From: Bin5 sp034422415
GTDB taxonomy: Bacteria; Chloroflexota; Anaerolineae; Caldilineales; Caldilineaceae
Assembly: GCA_965202955.1 (NCBI GenBank)
Contig: OZ241871.1
Coordinates: 3,472,001 to 3,536,000 of the forward strand
Direction: 5' to 3'
DNA: 64,000 nucleotides
Shown here: positions 7,821-16,710 of the stretch, in pieces
Position numbering within the stretch: position 1 is the stretch's first letter
Layout: every line of letters starts with the position of its first letter
The notes under the pieces: generated by a model
Told to the model about the DNA's origin: nothing
Seen by the model: only the letters and a program-made list of their open reading frames with translations
Database searches by the model: none
Position numbers and translations under genes: made by a program

Positions 7821-10178
7821 ATGGCCGCCGAATTGAAGCTCCGCCCGGCGCAGCAGGAGATACTCCGGTACGAGTCAGGGCGCCTTGGTGTCAGCGCAGT
7901 GCCCGGAAGCGGTAAGACATTTACGCTGAGCCTGCTGGCCGCCCAGCTGGTTGAGAAACTGGCAGGCTCCAGGATCATCGACGGCCGCGAGGTGCTGGTT
8001 GTCACCCTCACAAACGCAGCTGTAGAGAATTTCCGCGCCCGCATCAACCATTTCATCCAGGGCAAGCGCCTCCTCCCTGGTGGGTTCCGCGTGCGTACGC
8101 TCCACAGTTTGGCCCACGACATCGTGCGCGAGCGGCCGGGGCTGGTCGGCCTCTCCGAGAGCTTTGACATTGTCGACGATCGCACCAGCCAGGAGATGAA
8201 GCGGCAGGCTGTCAATAGATACCTGCAGGCCCATCCTGACCTGTTGAGCGGGATGATCAAGCCCGAGCATTTGAGCAATCGGACAGTCATGGAGCGACAA
8301 CTCCCTCAAGCCGCCGAAGACATCGCTGAAGCGGTAATCCGCCGGGCGAAAGATCTGCGTACCGACGCCGCCGCGCTGGAAAACGTCCTCAATCGGCAGT
8401 CAGGTACCTGGCCGCTACTCTCACTCGGCTTACAGGTCTTCAAGGATTACCAACGTGGCTTGGCTGTCCGCGGCGGAGTCGACTTCAACGATCTGATACT
8501 GCTGGCGTTGCAGGCGCTCGAAGCAGACGGCAACTTCCTCGCCCGCCTGCAGCAGAGATGGCCTTACGTCCTCGAGGACGAGGCCCAGGACAGCAGCCCC
8601 CTTCAAGAACAGATGCTGAGGCTGCTGACCGCCGCGCACGGCAATTGGGTCCGCGTCGGCGATCCCAATCAGTCGATAAACGCCTCCTTCACCAGCGCCG
8701 ACCCCAAATACCTGCGTCAATTTGTGTCCAACAAGAACGTGAAAGAACTGCCGCTTCCTAACTCCGGGCGAAGCGCACTGCCAATTATCGCTCTGGCAAA
8801 TCAGCTGATCGATTGGGCCCGGCTGGAGCATCCTTTCCTTTCGCCCGACAAGGCGCTGGCGCCTCCCCATATTCTGCCCACCGGCGAAGACGACCCCCAG
8901 GCGAATCCTGCTCCCGGCGAACCAGTTGTCTACTTCTACAGCCGCGCACTCACACCCGACGAAGAGGTGCGAGTCATCCAGAGGAGCCTGCACCGCTGGC
9001 TGCCTGACAATTCCGACAAGACCGTTGCCGTGCTTGTTCCATCCCATTTCAGGGGTGACGACTTTCGAAAAACCTTTGACCAGGCATCCATTCCTTACAA
9101 CGACGCTCTGTTGCGCACCAGCAACACAACGCGTAACGCCATCGATGCCCTGACAACCCTTCTGCGCTTCGTCGGTCAACCCCACAATCCGAAGCACCTG
9201 CAGGATGTATGGGCGAATGTCTGGTGGCCCAGGCGCGGCCAATTGCTTGTCGATTCGCATCCCGGTATGGCGGCCTTCCTGTCTCCTCCCACAGTTGTCG
9301 GCAGCGCAGATGCCGGCAACGCTGTTCAGCACGCCGCCGCAGATGAGGCGTCGCAAAAGGGGGCCGGCGGGCCGAAGCCAGTGCAAACATTGGGCAGAGC
9401 GCTGGGCCAGTTGCGCCAGCCGGAGCAGTTCCTGTTTCCAGCGGCCGGCAACGACTGGCTGGGCAAAATCAGCTGGATCGACGACTACCACGGCTTTCGA
9501 ACCGTCGTCGAAGCGTTTCGTACCGAGCTGCGTCGGTGGAGCGAGGCCTCAGAGCTGCCAGTTGATGAACTGGTTCTGACACTCGGACAGGACCTCTTCG
9601 TGGAACAAGCGGAACTTGCGCTGGCGCACGGCGTAGCCGTTCACTTGGCAAGACTGGTTCGCGACAGGCCTGACCTCCGTCTGCATGAAATCTGGCAGAC
9701 TTTGAGTGAAATCGGGCAAAATAGCAGGCGCTTCCTCAACTTTGTGGAGGGTGCCTACGGCTTTGTCCCGCCCCCCGGCGAGGTGACAATCGCCACAATG
9801 CACGCGGCCAAGGGCCTGGAATGGGACCGCGTCTATCTGACGTCGCTAAGCGAATATGACTTTCCCGGCGGGGGGGACGACGATAACTACAGAGACGAGC
9901 GCTGGTATGTGCGCGACAGCCTAAATCTGACCGCGGAGGCGCTCGCCCAGACCGAGCAGTTGCACATGGGCACGCTCGACGAATTCCCCGATGGTCAAGC
10001 CACGCGCGCAGCCCGCCGTGAGGTGGCCGCAGAGCGACTGCGCCTTCTCTACGTCGGAATCACCCGTGCCCGCCAGGAGCTTATCCTGACCTACAATACC
10101 GGCCGACATCATGAGAGGCGGGCTAATCGCCCGGCGCTGGCGTTCACCGCGCTGGAAAAGATCTGGCGACAGTCCTAG
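7821..10178 (+). CDS. UvrD/Rep-family ATP-dependent DNA helicase
   Basis: Superfamily 1 DNA helicase, probably 3' to 5', acting in repair or replication restart. Walker A is SAVPGSGKTFTLSL (Lys32). The Walker B box reads LEDEAQDSS at about residues 251-259, followed by motif III VGDPNQSI. Late motifs are TIATMHAAKGLEWDRVYL at about residue 656 and LLYVGITRARQELIL at about residue 743. At 785 residues it is of UvrD/PcrA size. The middle (about residues 450-560) is divergent, with a loosely conserved segment around the 2B region. No nuclease domain is visible. No partner gene is adjacent. Confidence 0.92.
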   Translation: MAAELKLRPAQQEILRYESGRLGVSAVPGSGKTFTLSLLAAQLVEKLAGSRIIDGREVLVVTLTNAAVENFRARINHFIQGKRLLPGGFRVRTLHSLAHDIVRERPGLVGLSESFDIVDDRTSQEMKRQAVNRYLQAHPDLLSGMIKPEHLSNRTVMERQLPQAAEDIAEAVIRRAKDLRTDAAALENVLNRQSGTWPLLSLGLQVFKDYQRGLAVRGGVDFNDLILLALQALEADGNFLARLQQRWPYVLEDEAQDSSPLQEQMLRLLTAAHGNWVRVGDPNQSINASFTSADPKYLRQFVSNKNVKELPLPNSGRSALPIIALANQLIDWARLEHPFLSPDKALAPPHILPTGEDDPQANPAPGEPVVYFYSRALTPDEEVRVIQRSLHRWLPDNSDKTVAVLVPSHFRGDDFRKTFDQASIPYNDALLRTSNTTRNAIDALTTLLRFVGQPHNPKHLQDVWANVWWPRRGQLLVDSHPGMAAFLSPPTVVGSADAGNAVQHAAADEASQKGAGGPKPVQTLGRALGQLRQPEQFLFPAAGNDWLGKISWIDDYHGFRTVVEAFRTELRRWSEASELPVDELVLTLGQDLFVEQAELALAHGVAVHLARLVRDRPDLRLHEIWQTLSEIGQNSRRFLNFVEGAYGFVPPPGEVTIATMHAAKGLEWDRVYLTSLSEYDFPGGGDDDNYRDERWYVRDSLNLTAEALAQTEQLHMGTLDEFPDGQATRAARREVAAERLRLLYVGITRARQELILTYNTGRHHERRANRPALAFTALEKIWRQS

Positions 10179-10317
10179 GCGCAAGGATGAATCCCCCTCT
10201 GGGTCAAGTCCTCCGCCAGCCGGCGGCTGAAAATGGCAAAGGCAACTTTTCTCATCTCCTGTAAAATGACTCTTACAATGATTTCAATCTGAACCGCGCC
10301 TTCGGCTGATTCTTACG

Positions 10318-13300
10318 ATGCAAAGCACGAAGATCCAGAACTACTGCGAATCCATAATTGAAGCCTGCTGGCTGTCGGCGCTGATCGTCACGCCGCTATT
10401 CTTTAATGTCTATTCCAGCCGCGTCTTCGAGCCGGACAAAATCAGTCTCCTTCGCTCCATTGCGCTCGTCATGCTCCTGGCTTACCTCGTAAAGCTCCTT
10501 GACGGCGGACGGCTCTGGCTGCCGGCATGGCAAGACGATGCCGCCAGCCAGGGCCAGCAAGTAGAACGAGGCGGCGCGCAACGCGCATTCGCTATGGGGC
10601 TGCTGGTCGGCCTGTGGAAACAGCCGCTGCTGTTGCCTTTCGCCCTTCTCATTGTCTCCTACGCCATCAGTACGATTCTCAGCATCTCCCCCTCTGTAAG
10701 TTGGTGGGGCTCGTATCACCGCCTGCAGGGTGCCTACACCTTTGCCAGCTATCTAATAATCGCCCTTCTGACAGTGGCCCACTTGCGCCACCCCTCTCAA
10801 TTGCGGCGCCTGCAACACACGATCGTCCTCACCAGCCTGCCCATCGCCATTTACGGTGTTATGCAGCACTTTGGAAGGGATCCCTTGCCATGGGGCGAAG
10901 ATGTGACAACGCGCGTCGCCGCTAATGCCGGCAACGCCATCTTCCTGGCCGCCTACCTCATTATGGCCTTCTTTCTCACGCTCGAAAGGGCCGTCTCCAG
11001 TTTCGTATTTCTGCTTCAAACGGGCCCCCAAGGTGCCGAAGAAGCCAGTGAAACAGAAAAAGGGCCGCTTCCTCCGCCAGACCATTCCCTCGCAGGCATC
11101 CTGGCCGGTGGTTGCTACCTCTTTGTGCTCATCGTCCAGCTGATTGCCATCTTCTGGACGCAGAGCCGCGGCCCCTGGCTCGGTCTGGCCAGCGGAATCT
11201 ATATCTTCGTGCTTCTGTTCCTGACAGGACTGCGCCCGCGCAACTATCGTGCCTGGACGGCAATCTGGGTGGGGCTTGGTGCAGCCGGCGCTGTCCTCCT
11301 TGTCCTCCTCAACACCACGCCTATGGGCACCAGCTTCCGACAGGTTCCCATCTGGGGCCGGTTGGCAGCCATGCTGGACAGCAGCACCGGCACAGGCCGC
11401 GTTCGTGTTCTAATCTGGGAGGGCGTGGCCGAACTGGTCGCACCCCATGAACCTCTGACATTTCCCGACGGCAAGGATGATTCTCTCAATCCCCTGCGCC
11501 CGCTTATCGGCTACGGGCCCGAAGCGATGTGGTTGGCCTATAACAGGTTCTACCAACCGGAGCTCGCCCATTGGGAGGCCCGCAATCGCACACCAGACCG
11601 CTCCCACAACGAGACATGGGACAGCCTGGCCATCACAGGCGGACTGGGCTTCCTGGCAAACTCTCTTCTCTTTCTGTCGATCTTCTTCTGGGCGCTCCGC
11701 TGGCTGGGGCTGATCCGTTCCCGGCGAGATGCCGCCCTCTTCTTCTCCCTCTCAATAGGTGGCGGACTGTTCCTCAGCATCTCCTTCCTGGCACTCGGCG
11801 TAAGCGCCGGTTTCCTGGGAGTGAACTGGCCGACCGGCCTCGTTTTGGGACTGATCGCCTACGTCACACAGGCTGTATTCATACAGCCGGAGTCACAGAC
11901 GGCTCCCGAAGAACGCCGCAGACAGTTCCTCATCGTCGCCCTCTTTGCCGCCATCATCGCCCACTATGTTGAGATCCACTTCGGGATCGCGATCGTAGCA
12001 ACTCGCACCTACTTCTGGATCATCGCCGCATTGCTTCTGGTGCTGGGAAGGCGATGGCTCGTGCCGGGGTCGTTTGCAGCTGAGGAGTGGTCCGCACCAC
12101 CCGGGTCGACCGTAAACCCCGAACGAGTCAGGGGAGAACGGCGTGCGTCACGTGCCAGGTCCAGCCGCAGGCGGGGCCAGATTAGACCTTCCCGTTTCAT
12201 CTCCTTCGCATCCATCCCGGCAACCGCTCTCCCTGACCTTCTCGTGCTGTGGACAGTCGCTTTTCTCTTCGTTAGAGACCTGCCAGGTTCGACCAATGTA
12301 CTCTCGATTCTAGTCAGAAGCCTGACCATACTCGACACAGGTGAGGGGCCGACCGGCGGCTCTCCCGTGTTCTGGCTATTTGCTTTCACGCTTTTAATTG
12401 CGGCTGTCTTGGGTACCTCTACCGGCAACCTGCTGCGGCCGGCCCCAGGACTCTCCAGGCCAGTTGCAAACCCAGGATCCGGCCCCAAGCGCACAGGCGA
12501 AGTTTTCGAATCTGCAGGAATGCCAAAATCCGTACAAACGTGGTTGAAGTCGTTGGGCCTGTACGGCCTTTCTCTGCTTTTGGGCTGGCTACTGTTCGGG
12601 CTGCTCTTTTCGCTTCGTCTGCTGCGAAACAGGACCTTTGACGACGTCGGCCAACTTCTCGAACAAATCGCCGGAAACTACAGCTTCTTTACCTGGACCG
12701 TTCTGCTCTGGTGTCTTGGCGCAGGCCTTGTGATTGCCTGGCGCTCAAACTCCGACAGGAGGCGGGCGTCAAGCGGCAGGACGCTGGCCGCGACGAGCGG
12801 CGCTGTCCTGGCTACCGCCGTCGCCTTTCTCATCGTAAGCAATGTCAACATCGCGCAGGTGCGCGCCGATGTCTATTACAAGCAGGGACAGGTCTACGAC
12901 AACATTGGCAATTGGGAAGTCAGCGCCGACCTCTATAGGCGTGCGCTGGCCGTGCGGCCGGCCGAGGACTACTACATGCTCTTTTACGGCCGCAGTCTTC
13001 TGGCAAAAGTAACCGACGCGCCAGCGCAAGGCTCCCACTCTCAACCGGCCGATCTCTCTCTGCATGACGCCCTCGGCATCGAAGGCTCCGAGTTGCAGCA
13101 GATGGGAAAGGAAGACTTGCTGCGATACGCCGAGGTCGTCCTGCAACGGGCCCAGACTGTCAACCCGCTCAACACAGATCATGCTGCCAACCTGGCGCGT
13201 CTCTATCGCAACTGGTCCGACCAGGTCGATGACCCCCAAACGCGGTTGGATTTCCTTGAAAGCAGCCTGCAGCACTACGTGGCGGCCTTGACGCTCAGCC

Positions 13301-13983
13301 CCAATGCAGCCCATCTCTGGAATGAGAAGGGCAATACGCTTGCATTGCTCAATAGAATGGAGGAGGCGGAAGAGACTCTTCAGCACAGTCTCTCCCTGGA
13401 CGATCGGTACGGCGCCACCTACGGGCTCTTGGCAGAGCTCTACAAGCGAATGGACCGCGCCGATAGGGCGGTCGAGACCCTCCGCAGCGGTCTGGATAAC
13501 CTGCCGGGAGACCTGCACCTTCTCAGCCAATTGGGAGTAGCGCAATCCCAGGCAGGCGATCTGGAAGGGGCGCTGGAAACCAATCTGCTGCTCGTCGACA
13601 TAGACCAAAACAATCTGGGAACGCTGCGCAACCTGCTGATTCTCTACATCCAACTTGAGCGCCACGAAGAGGCCACTCTCTGGGCAGACAGGGTCGTTGA
13701 CCTGATCGAAAATGACGTCGACGCGCTGAGAGGAGACACCAATATCTACAACTTGCTCGCCGACGTGTATCATGAAAGTGGAAGACCGGCCGCCGCCGCC
13801 GCACAATTGCAGGTACTGTTTAACCTGGCGCCCACAGACTATCGAACGCCCTTGAGGTTGGCAGATCTCCAGAGAGAGTTGGGCAACCTTGAGCAGGCCC
13901 TCCACTTCGGTCAACGAGCCCTGGCGCTCGCGCCGGAAAACAGGAAGCCGGATATCCAGGCCTTCATTGACTCCCTTGAGTAA
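10318..13983 (+). CDS. O-antigen ligase/Wzy-like membrane protein fused to TPR repeats
   Basis: A 1221-residue envelope protein. Residues 1 to about 850 contain many membrane helices with the O-antigen ligase/polymerase type core. The large periplasmic loop holds IGYGPEAMWLAYNRFY and RNRTPDRSHNETWDSLA; the RSHN segment is typical of the Wzy_C/ligase family. Additional helices follow a basic cytoplasmic loop (RASRARSSRRRGQIRP). Residues from about 850 to the end are tetratricopeptide repeats (for example VYDNIGNWEVSADLYRRALA and LGNLEQALHFGQRALALAP). The TPR part could recruit partners or read chain length. The next gene is a WecA/TagO-type transferase that starts glycan assembly, so the two probably act in one surface-polysaccharide pathway. 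Confidence 0.88.
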   Translation: MQSTKIQNYCESIIEACWLSALIVTPLFFNVYSSRVFEPDKISLLRSIALVMLLAYLVKLLDGGRLWLPAWQDDAASQGQQVERGGAQRAFAMGLLVGLWKQPLLLPFALLIVSYAISTILSISPSVSWWGSYHRLQGAYTFASYLIIALLTVAHLRHPSQLRRLQHTIVLTSLPIAIYGVMQHFGRDPLPWGEDVTTRVAANAGNAIFLAAYLIMAFFLTLERAVSSFVFLLQTGPQGAEEASETEKGPLPPPDHSLAGILAGGCYLFVLIVQLIAIFWTQSRGPWLGLASGIYIFVLLFLTGLRPRNYRAWTAIWVGLGAAGAVLLVLLNTTPMGTSFRQVPIWGRLAAMLDSSTGTGRVRVLIWEGVAELVAPHEPLTFPDGKDDSLNPLRPLIGYGPEAMWLAYNRFYQPELAHWEARNRTPDRSHNETWDSLAITGGLGFLANSLLFLSIFFWALRWLGLIRSRRDAALFFSLSIGGGLFLSISFLALGVSAGFLGVNWPTGLVLGLIAYVTQAVFIQPESQTAPEERRRQFLIVALFAAIIAHYVEIHFGIAIVATRTYFWIIAALLLVLGRRWLVPGSFAAEEWSAPPGSTVNPERVRGERRASRARSSRRRGQIRPSRFISFASIPATALPDLLVLWTVAFLFVRDLPGSTNVLSILVRSLTILDTGEGPTGGSPVFWLFAFTLLIAAVLGTSTGNLLRPAPGLSRPVANPGSGPKRTGEVFESAGMPKSVQTWLKSLGLYGLSLLLGWLLFGLLFSLRLLRNRTFDDVGQLLEQIAGNYSFFTWTVLLWCLGAGLVIAWRSNSDRRRASSGRTLAATSGAVLATAVAFLIVSNVNIAQVRADVYYKQGQVYDNIGNWEVSADLYRRALAVRPAEDYYMLFYGRSLLAKVTDAPAQGSHSQPADLSLHDALGIEGSELQQMGKEDLLRYAEVVLQRAQTVNPLNTDHAANLARLYRNWSDQVDDPQTRLDFLESSLQHYVAALTLSPNAAHLWNEKGNTLALLNRMEEAEETLQHSLSLDDRYGATYGLLAELYKRMDRADRAVETLRSGLDNLPGDLHLLSQLGVAQSQAGDLEGALETNLLLVDIDQNNLGTLRNLLILYIQLERHEEATLWADRVVDLIENDVDALRGDTNIYNLLADVYHESGRPAAAAAQLQVLFNLAPTDYRTPLRLADLQRELGNLEQALHFGQRALALAPENRKPDIQAFIDSLE

Positions 13984-14008
13984 CATTCACCCGGAACTGA
14001 GCAAAAGC

Positions 14009-15040
14009 GTGAGTCCCTTCCTTTTGATGGCCGCCAGCGCACTCATAATCGCCATCGGCGGTACACCTTTGGTCCGCCTGGCCGCCCTGCGGCTGCGCAT
14101 CCTCGATCAGCCTTCCGGGCGCAAGATTCATGCCGCCCCCGTGCCACTGATGGGAGGCGCTGCCATTTACGTCGCCTTCATCGCCGCCTTGGCCCTGTGG
14201 GGGGAACGCGCCTACGTAAACGAGGTCGTCGGCATCTTCTCCGGCGCCACGCTTGTCAGTCTGGCCGGCGCCTTGGACGACAGGCGCGGCATGACGAGCT
14301 ACGTCAAGCTTGCCGTCCAGCTCGCCGCCGCCGGGATCCTGGTGATCAGCGGTGTCCAGGTCCGCCTCTTCCACGGCGTTATGGATATCGTTCTGACCCT
14401 CCTCTGGGTCATTGGAATCACAAACGCCTTCAATCTGCTCGACAATATGGACGGCCTGTCCAGCGGAGTCGCTACCATCGCTGCCGCTTTCTTCACCCTC
14501 CTCGCCGCAATGAGCGGCCAATATCTGGTCGGCACAATGGCCGCCGCCCTTTGCGGCGCATGCCTGGGATTTTTGGTCTATAACTGGAATCCGGCCCGTG
14601 TCTTTATGGGGGATACCGGCAGCCTCTTTCTCGGCTTCCTGCTGGCCGCCGTCGCCATCAAACTGCGTTTCCCCATGAACAGCGCCGGCATTACCTGGAT
14701 GATTCCGGTCTTCATCCTGGCGCTGCCGATCTTCGACACAACTTTGGTTTTCGTCAGCCGTCTCCGCCGCGGCAAGAATCCCCTCACCACGCCCGGCAAG
14801 GACCACGTCAGCCACCGCCTCGCCCTTGTGACAGGCAGCCAGCGCGAAGCGGTGCTTCTCTGTTATCTCATCACCGGCGCAACTGGGCTGGCATCCGTCT
14901 TCTTGACCCAGGCAAACCTGCAGGAGGCCCTCGTCGTCGCCCTGGCCATCCTGCTCTTGGCACTCTACGCTCTGTGGAGACTGGAAAAGCTGACCGCCGA
15001 CCACGAGGCTGCTATCGCTACCAGAACACCGGAACAATGA
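14009..15040 (+). CDS. Undecaprenyl-phosphate sugar-1-phosphate transferase (WecA/TagO/MraY family)
   Basis: Integral membrane enzyme that transfers a sugar phosphate, usually GlcNAc-1-P, to undecaprenyl phosphate, the first step of a surface glycan. Visible motifs are RKIHAAPVPLMGG, GALDDRRGMTSYVKL, NAFNLLDNMDGLSSG with the catalytic aspartates, VFMGDTGSLFLGF, and the late histidine motif KDHVSHRLAL. About ten membrane helices are expected. The frame is open back into the previous gene. GTG 14009 gives a normal N-terminus (SPFLLMAASALIIAIGG), and TTG 13976, which would overlap the ligase gene by 8 bases, is the alternative. MraY itself is less likely because no mur genes are near. Confidence 0.9.
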   Translation: MSPFLLMAASALIIAIGGTPLVRLAALRLRILDQPSGRKIHAAPVPLMGGAAIYVAFIAALALWGERAYVNEVVGIFSGATLVSLAGALDDRRGMTSYVKLAVQLAAAGILVISGVQVRLFHGVMDIVLTLLWVIGITNAFNLLDNMDGLSSGVATIAAAFFTLLAAMSGQYLVGTMAAALCGACLGFLVYNWNPARVFMGDTGSLFLGFLLAAVAIKLRFPMNSAGITWMIPVFILALPIFDTTLVFVSRLRRGKNPLTTPGKDHVSHRLALVTGSQREAVLLCYLITGATGLASVFLTQANLQEALVVALAILLLALYALWRLEKLTADHEAAIATRTPEQ

Positions 15041-15061
15041 CCCCTAGGAAAGGAACTGATC

Positions 15062-15856
15062 TTGAACATGCTCAACAGTCGGAGATGGCTCTCTTCTCTT
15101 TCATCCACCCGCACTCCGGTCTCTCCCCTTGATCAGACCACTTTGCACCGCCCGGGCCGGGGAGTACACCTCCTGACGCTACTTCTGTTTGCCGCGCTCG
15201 CCCTGTCCGGCTGCGGCTCACCTTCAGAGTCTGCGAGTGAACAAGCCGAGCCGGCGAGTGAGACAGGAGAGCCTGCGAGCGAGCCGGCTGAGGCTGCGAA
15301 CGGTGCGGCGGCCGCGCTCGAACCGGCCGAACGCAACAATATGTATGACGCAGCCCCTGAGATGATCATCGACACCGAGGCCGTGTACTACGCTACTCTC
15401 AAGACCGGGAAAGGCGACATGCGCGTACGCCTCTTCGCCGATCAGGCGCCCGTGACAGTCAACAACTTCGTTTTCCTCGCCCGCGACGGCTACTACAACA
15501 ACACACACTTTCATCGCGTGCTGGAGAACTTCATGGCCCAGGGTGGAGACCCCACCGGCAGCGGCGCAGGAGGACCCGGCTACCAGTTTCAGGACGAAAC
15601 TGATTCGAGCTTGCAGTTCGACCGCGCCGGCCTCCTGGCGATGGCAAACGCCGGGCCAAATACGAACGGCAGCCAGTTCTTCATAACCTTCGCAGAGACG
15701 CCCTGGTTGAACGGCAACCATACAATCTTCGGCGAGGTCGTGGATGGGTCCGACGTACTGTTCTCTCTCACGATCAGGGACCCGATGGCTGCAGGTGCGT
15801 CCGAATTCCCCGGCGACCTGCTGATGACCATTGAAATCGAACAAGCTGAGCAATAG
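15062..15856 (+). CDS. Cyclophilin-type peptidyl-prolyl isomerase lipoprotein
   Basis: Extracytoplasmic protein-folding enzyme that isomerises X-Pro bonds. A hydrophobic signal ends in the lipobox ALSGC at about residue 51, so the mature protein should be lipid-anchored. An acidic repeat-like linker follows (SEQAEPASETGEPASEPAE, AANGAAAALEPAE). The cyclophilin domain starts near residue 105 and contains THFHRVLENFMAQGGDP and NTNGSQFFITFAE. The annotated TTG/ATG start makes a long region before the signal. An in-frame TTG at about 15143 would give a more usual signal peptide. The preceding Shine-Dalgarno (AGGAAAGGA) supports 15062, so the start is uncertain. Confidence 0.88.
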   Translation: MNMLNSRRWLSSLSSTRTPVSPLDQTTLHRPGRGVHLLTLLLFAALALSGCGSPSESASEQAEPASETGEPASEPAEAANGAAAALEPAERNNMYDAAPEMIIDTEAVYYATLKTGKGDMRVRLFADQAPVTVNNFVFLARDGYYNNTHFHRVLENFMAQGGDPTGSGAGGPGYQFQDETDSSLQFDRAGLLAMANAGPNTNGSQFFITFAETPWLNGNHTIFGEVVDGSDVLFSLTIRDPMAAGASEFPGDLLMTIEIEQAEQ

Positions 15857-15949
15857 CCCGCAATGGCGAATAATAGTCGAGATTGTCTTCTGATATCCTC
15901 CATAGACCCTTAGTCAGGTGTAAGGAACGACCAACTCGGAATTCTGCAC

Positions 15950-16603
15950 ATGGGCCGTACCCGAAGCGAAGGGTTTTGGCGGAACGTATTGAACCGTATG
16001 ATGGGCGGCGAAGACGCCATGTCTACCGGCGAGGAGACCCCGGAGGCTGTCCCGACACGCAAAGCGCTCCACCTGGTGTGGCAGGTCGGCGCGCTGCTCG
16101 CGATCACCGCCGGTTCCATCTGGCTGGCTCTCAATGACGAACTGGTCCAGCGTTTCAGCCACTGGGGCTACGCGAGTAGCTTCCTGATCAGCCTGATCTC
16201 CAACGCGACCGTCATTCTGCCCGCCCCCGGGCTGGCCGTTGTGCTCTCCTTGGGGGCCAGCCTCAATCCCATACTACTCGGGATCGTAGCCGGCTGCGGC
16301 AGCGGACTGGGGGAACTGTCAGGCTATCTGGCAGGGGCGACCGGCAGCGAAATGTTTCGTCAGCGAGGCGTCAATACGAGACTCCACAGACTGACGACGC
16401 GCTATACCATACCCGTCCTCTTCGTCCTCGCAATTGTTCCAACGCCCCTCTTTGATGTCGCGGGAATCCTGGCAGGAGCAATTCGGCTGCCCATCCACCG
16501 CTTTCTGTTGCCCGTGATCAGCGGCAAGATTATCAAGCATGTCCTCGTCGCCTATCTCGGCGCGGAGTCGATTCCCCTGATACGCTCCATGCTTGGCATC
16601 TGA
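15950..16603 (+). CDS. VTT-domain (SNARE-associated/DedA-like) membrane protein
   Basis: A 217-residue integral membrane protein of the VTT/DedA superfamily. Members are linked to lipid flipping and membrane homeostasis. A cytoplasmic N-terminus of about 40 residues precedes helices such as VGALLAITAGSIWLAL. The core has ATVILPAPGLAVVLSLGA, a glycine-rich re-entrant-like segment (GCGSGLGELSGYLAGATG) and the Pro-containing segment VPTPLFDVAGILAG, the family hallmark. The C-terminal helix carries GKIIKHVLVAYLGAESI. A hairpin with CGCGGC/GCCGCG arms lies just after the stop at 16615-16629 but has no T tract. No functional link to the cyclophilin gene is evident. Confidence 0.83.
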   Translation: MGRTRSEGFWRNVLNRMMGGEDAMSTGEETPEAVPTRKALHLVWQVGALLAITAGSIWLALNDELVQRFSHWGYASSFLISLISNATVILPAPGLAVVLSLGASLNPILLGIVAGCGSGLGELSGYLAGATGSEMFRQRGVNTRLHRLTTRYTIPVLFVLAIVPTPLFDVAGILAGAIRLPIHRFLLPVISGKIIKHVLVAYLGAESIPLIRSMLGI

Positions 16604-16710
16604 TATTCATCTCTCGCGGCAGAGCCGCGCCCAAAGTTCCGCAACACATTGATCGCATGGGCCTTGTCAGTCCGGCCGCTGGCAGGTCGTCCCCAGGGGA
16701 GGTACGAACC

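Noticed and set aside
12769..13986. 405-codon - strand frame opposite the TPR region
   Set aside because: Antisense shadow of the O-antigen ligase/TPR gene; no domain is visible and it conflicts with a clear protein.
13964..15037. 357-codon - strand frame opposite the WecA/TagO-type gene
   Set aside because: Asp/Glu/Gly/Gln-rich antisense product typical of shadows of membrane protein genes.
16615..16629. CGCGGC/GCCGCG hairpin as an intrinsic terminator
   Set aside because: Short stem with a three-base loop and no T run; kept only as a remark in the VTT protein entry.
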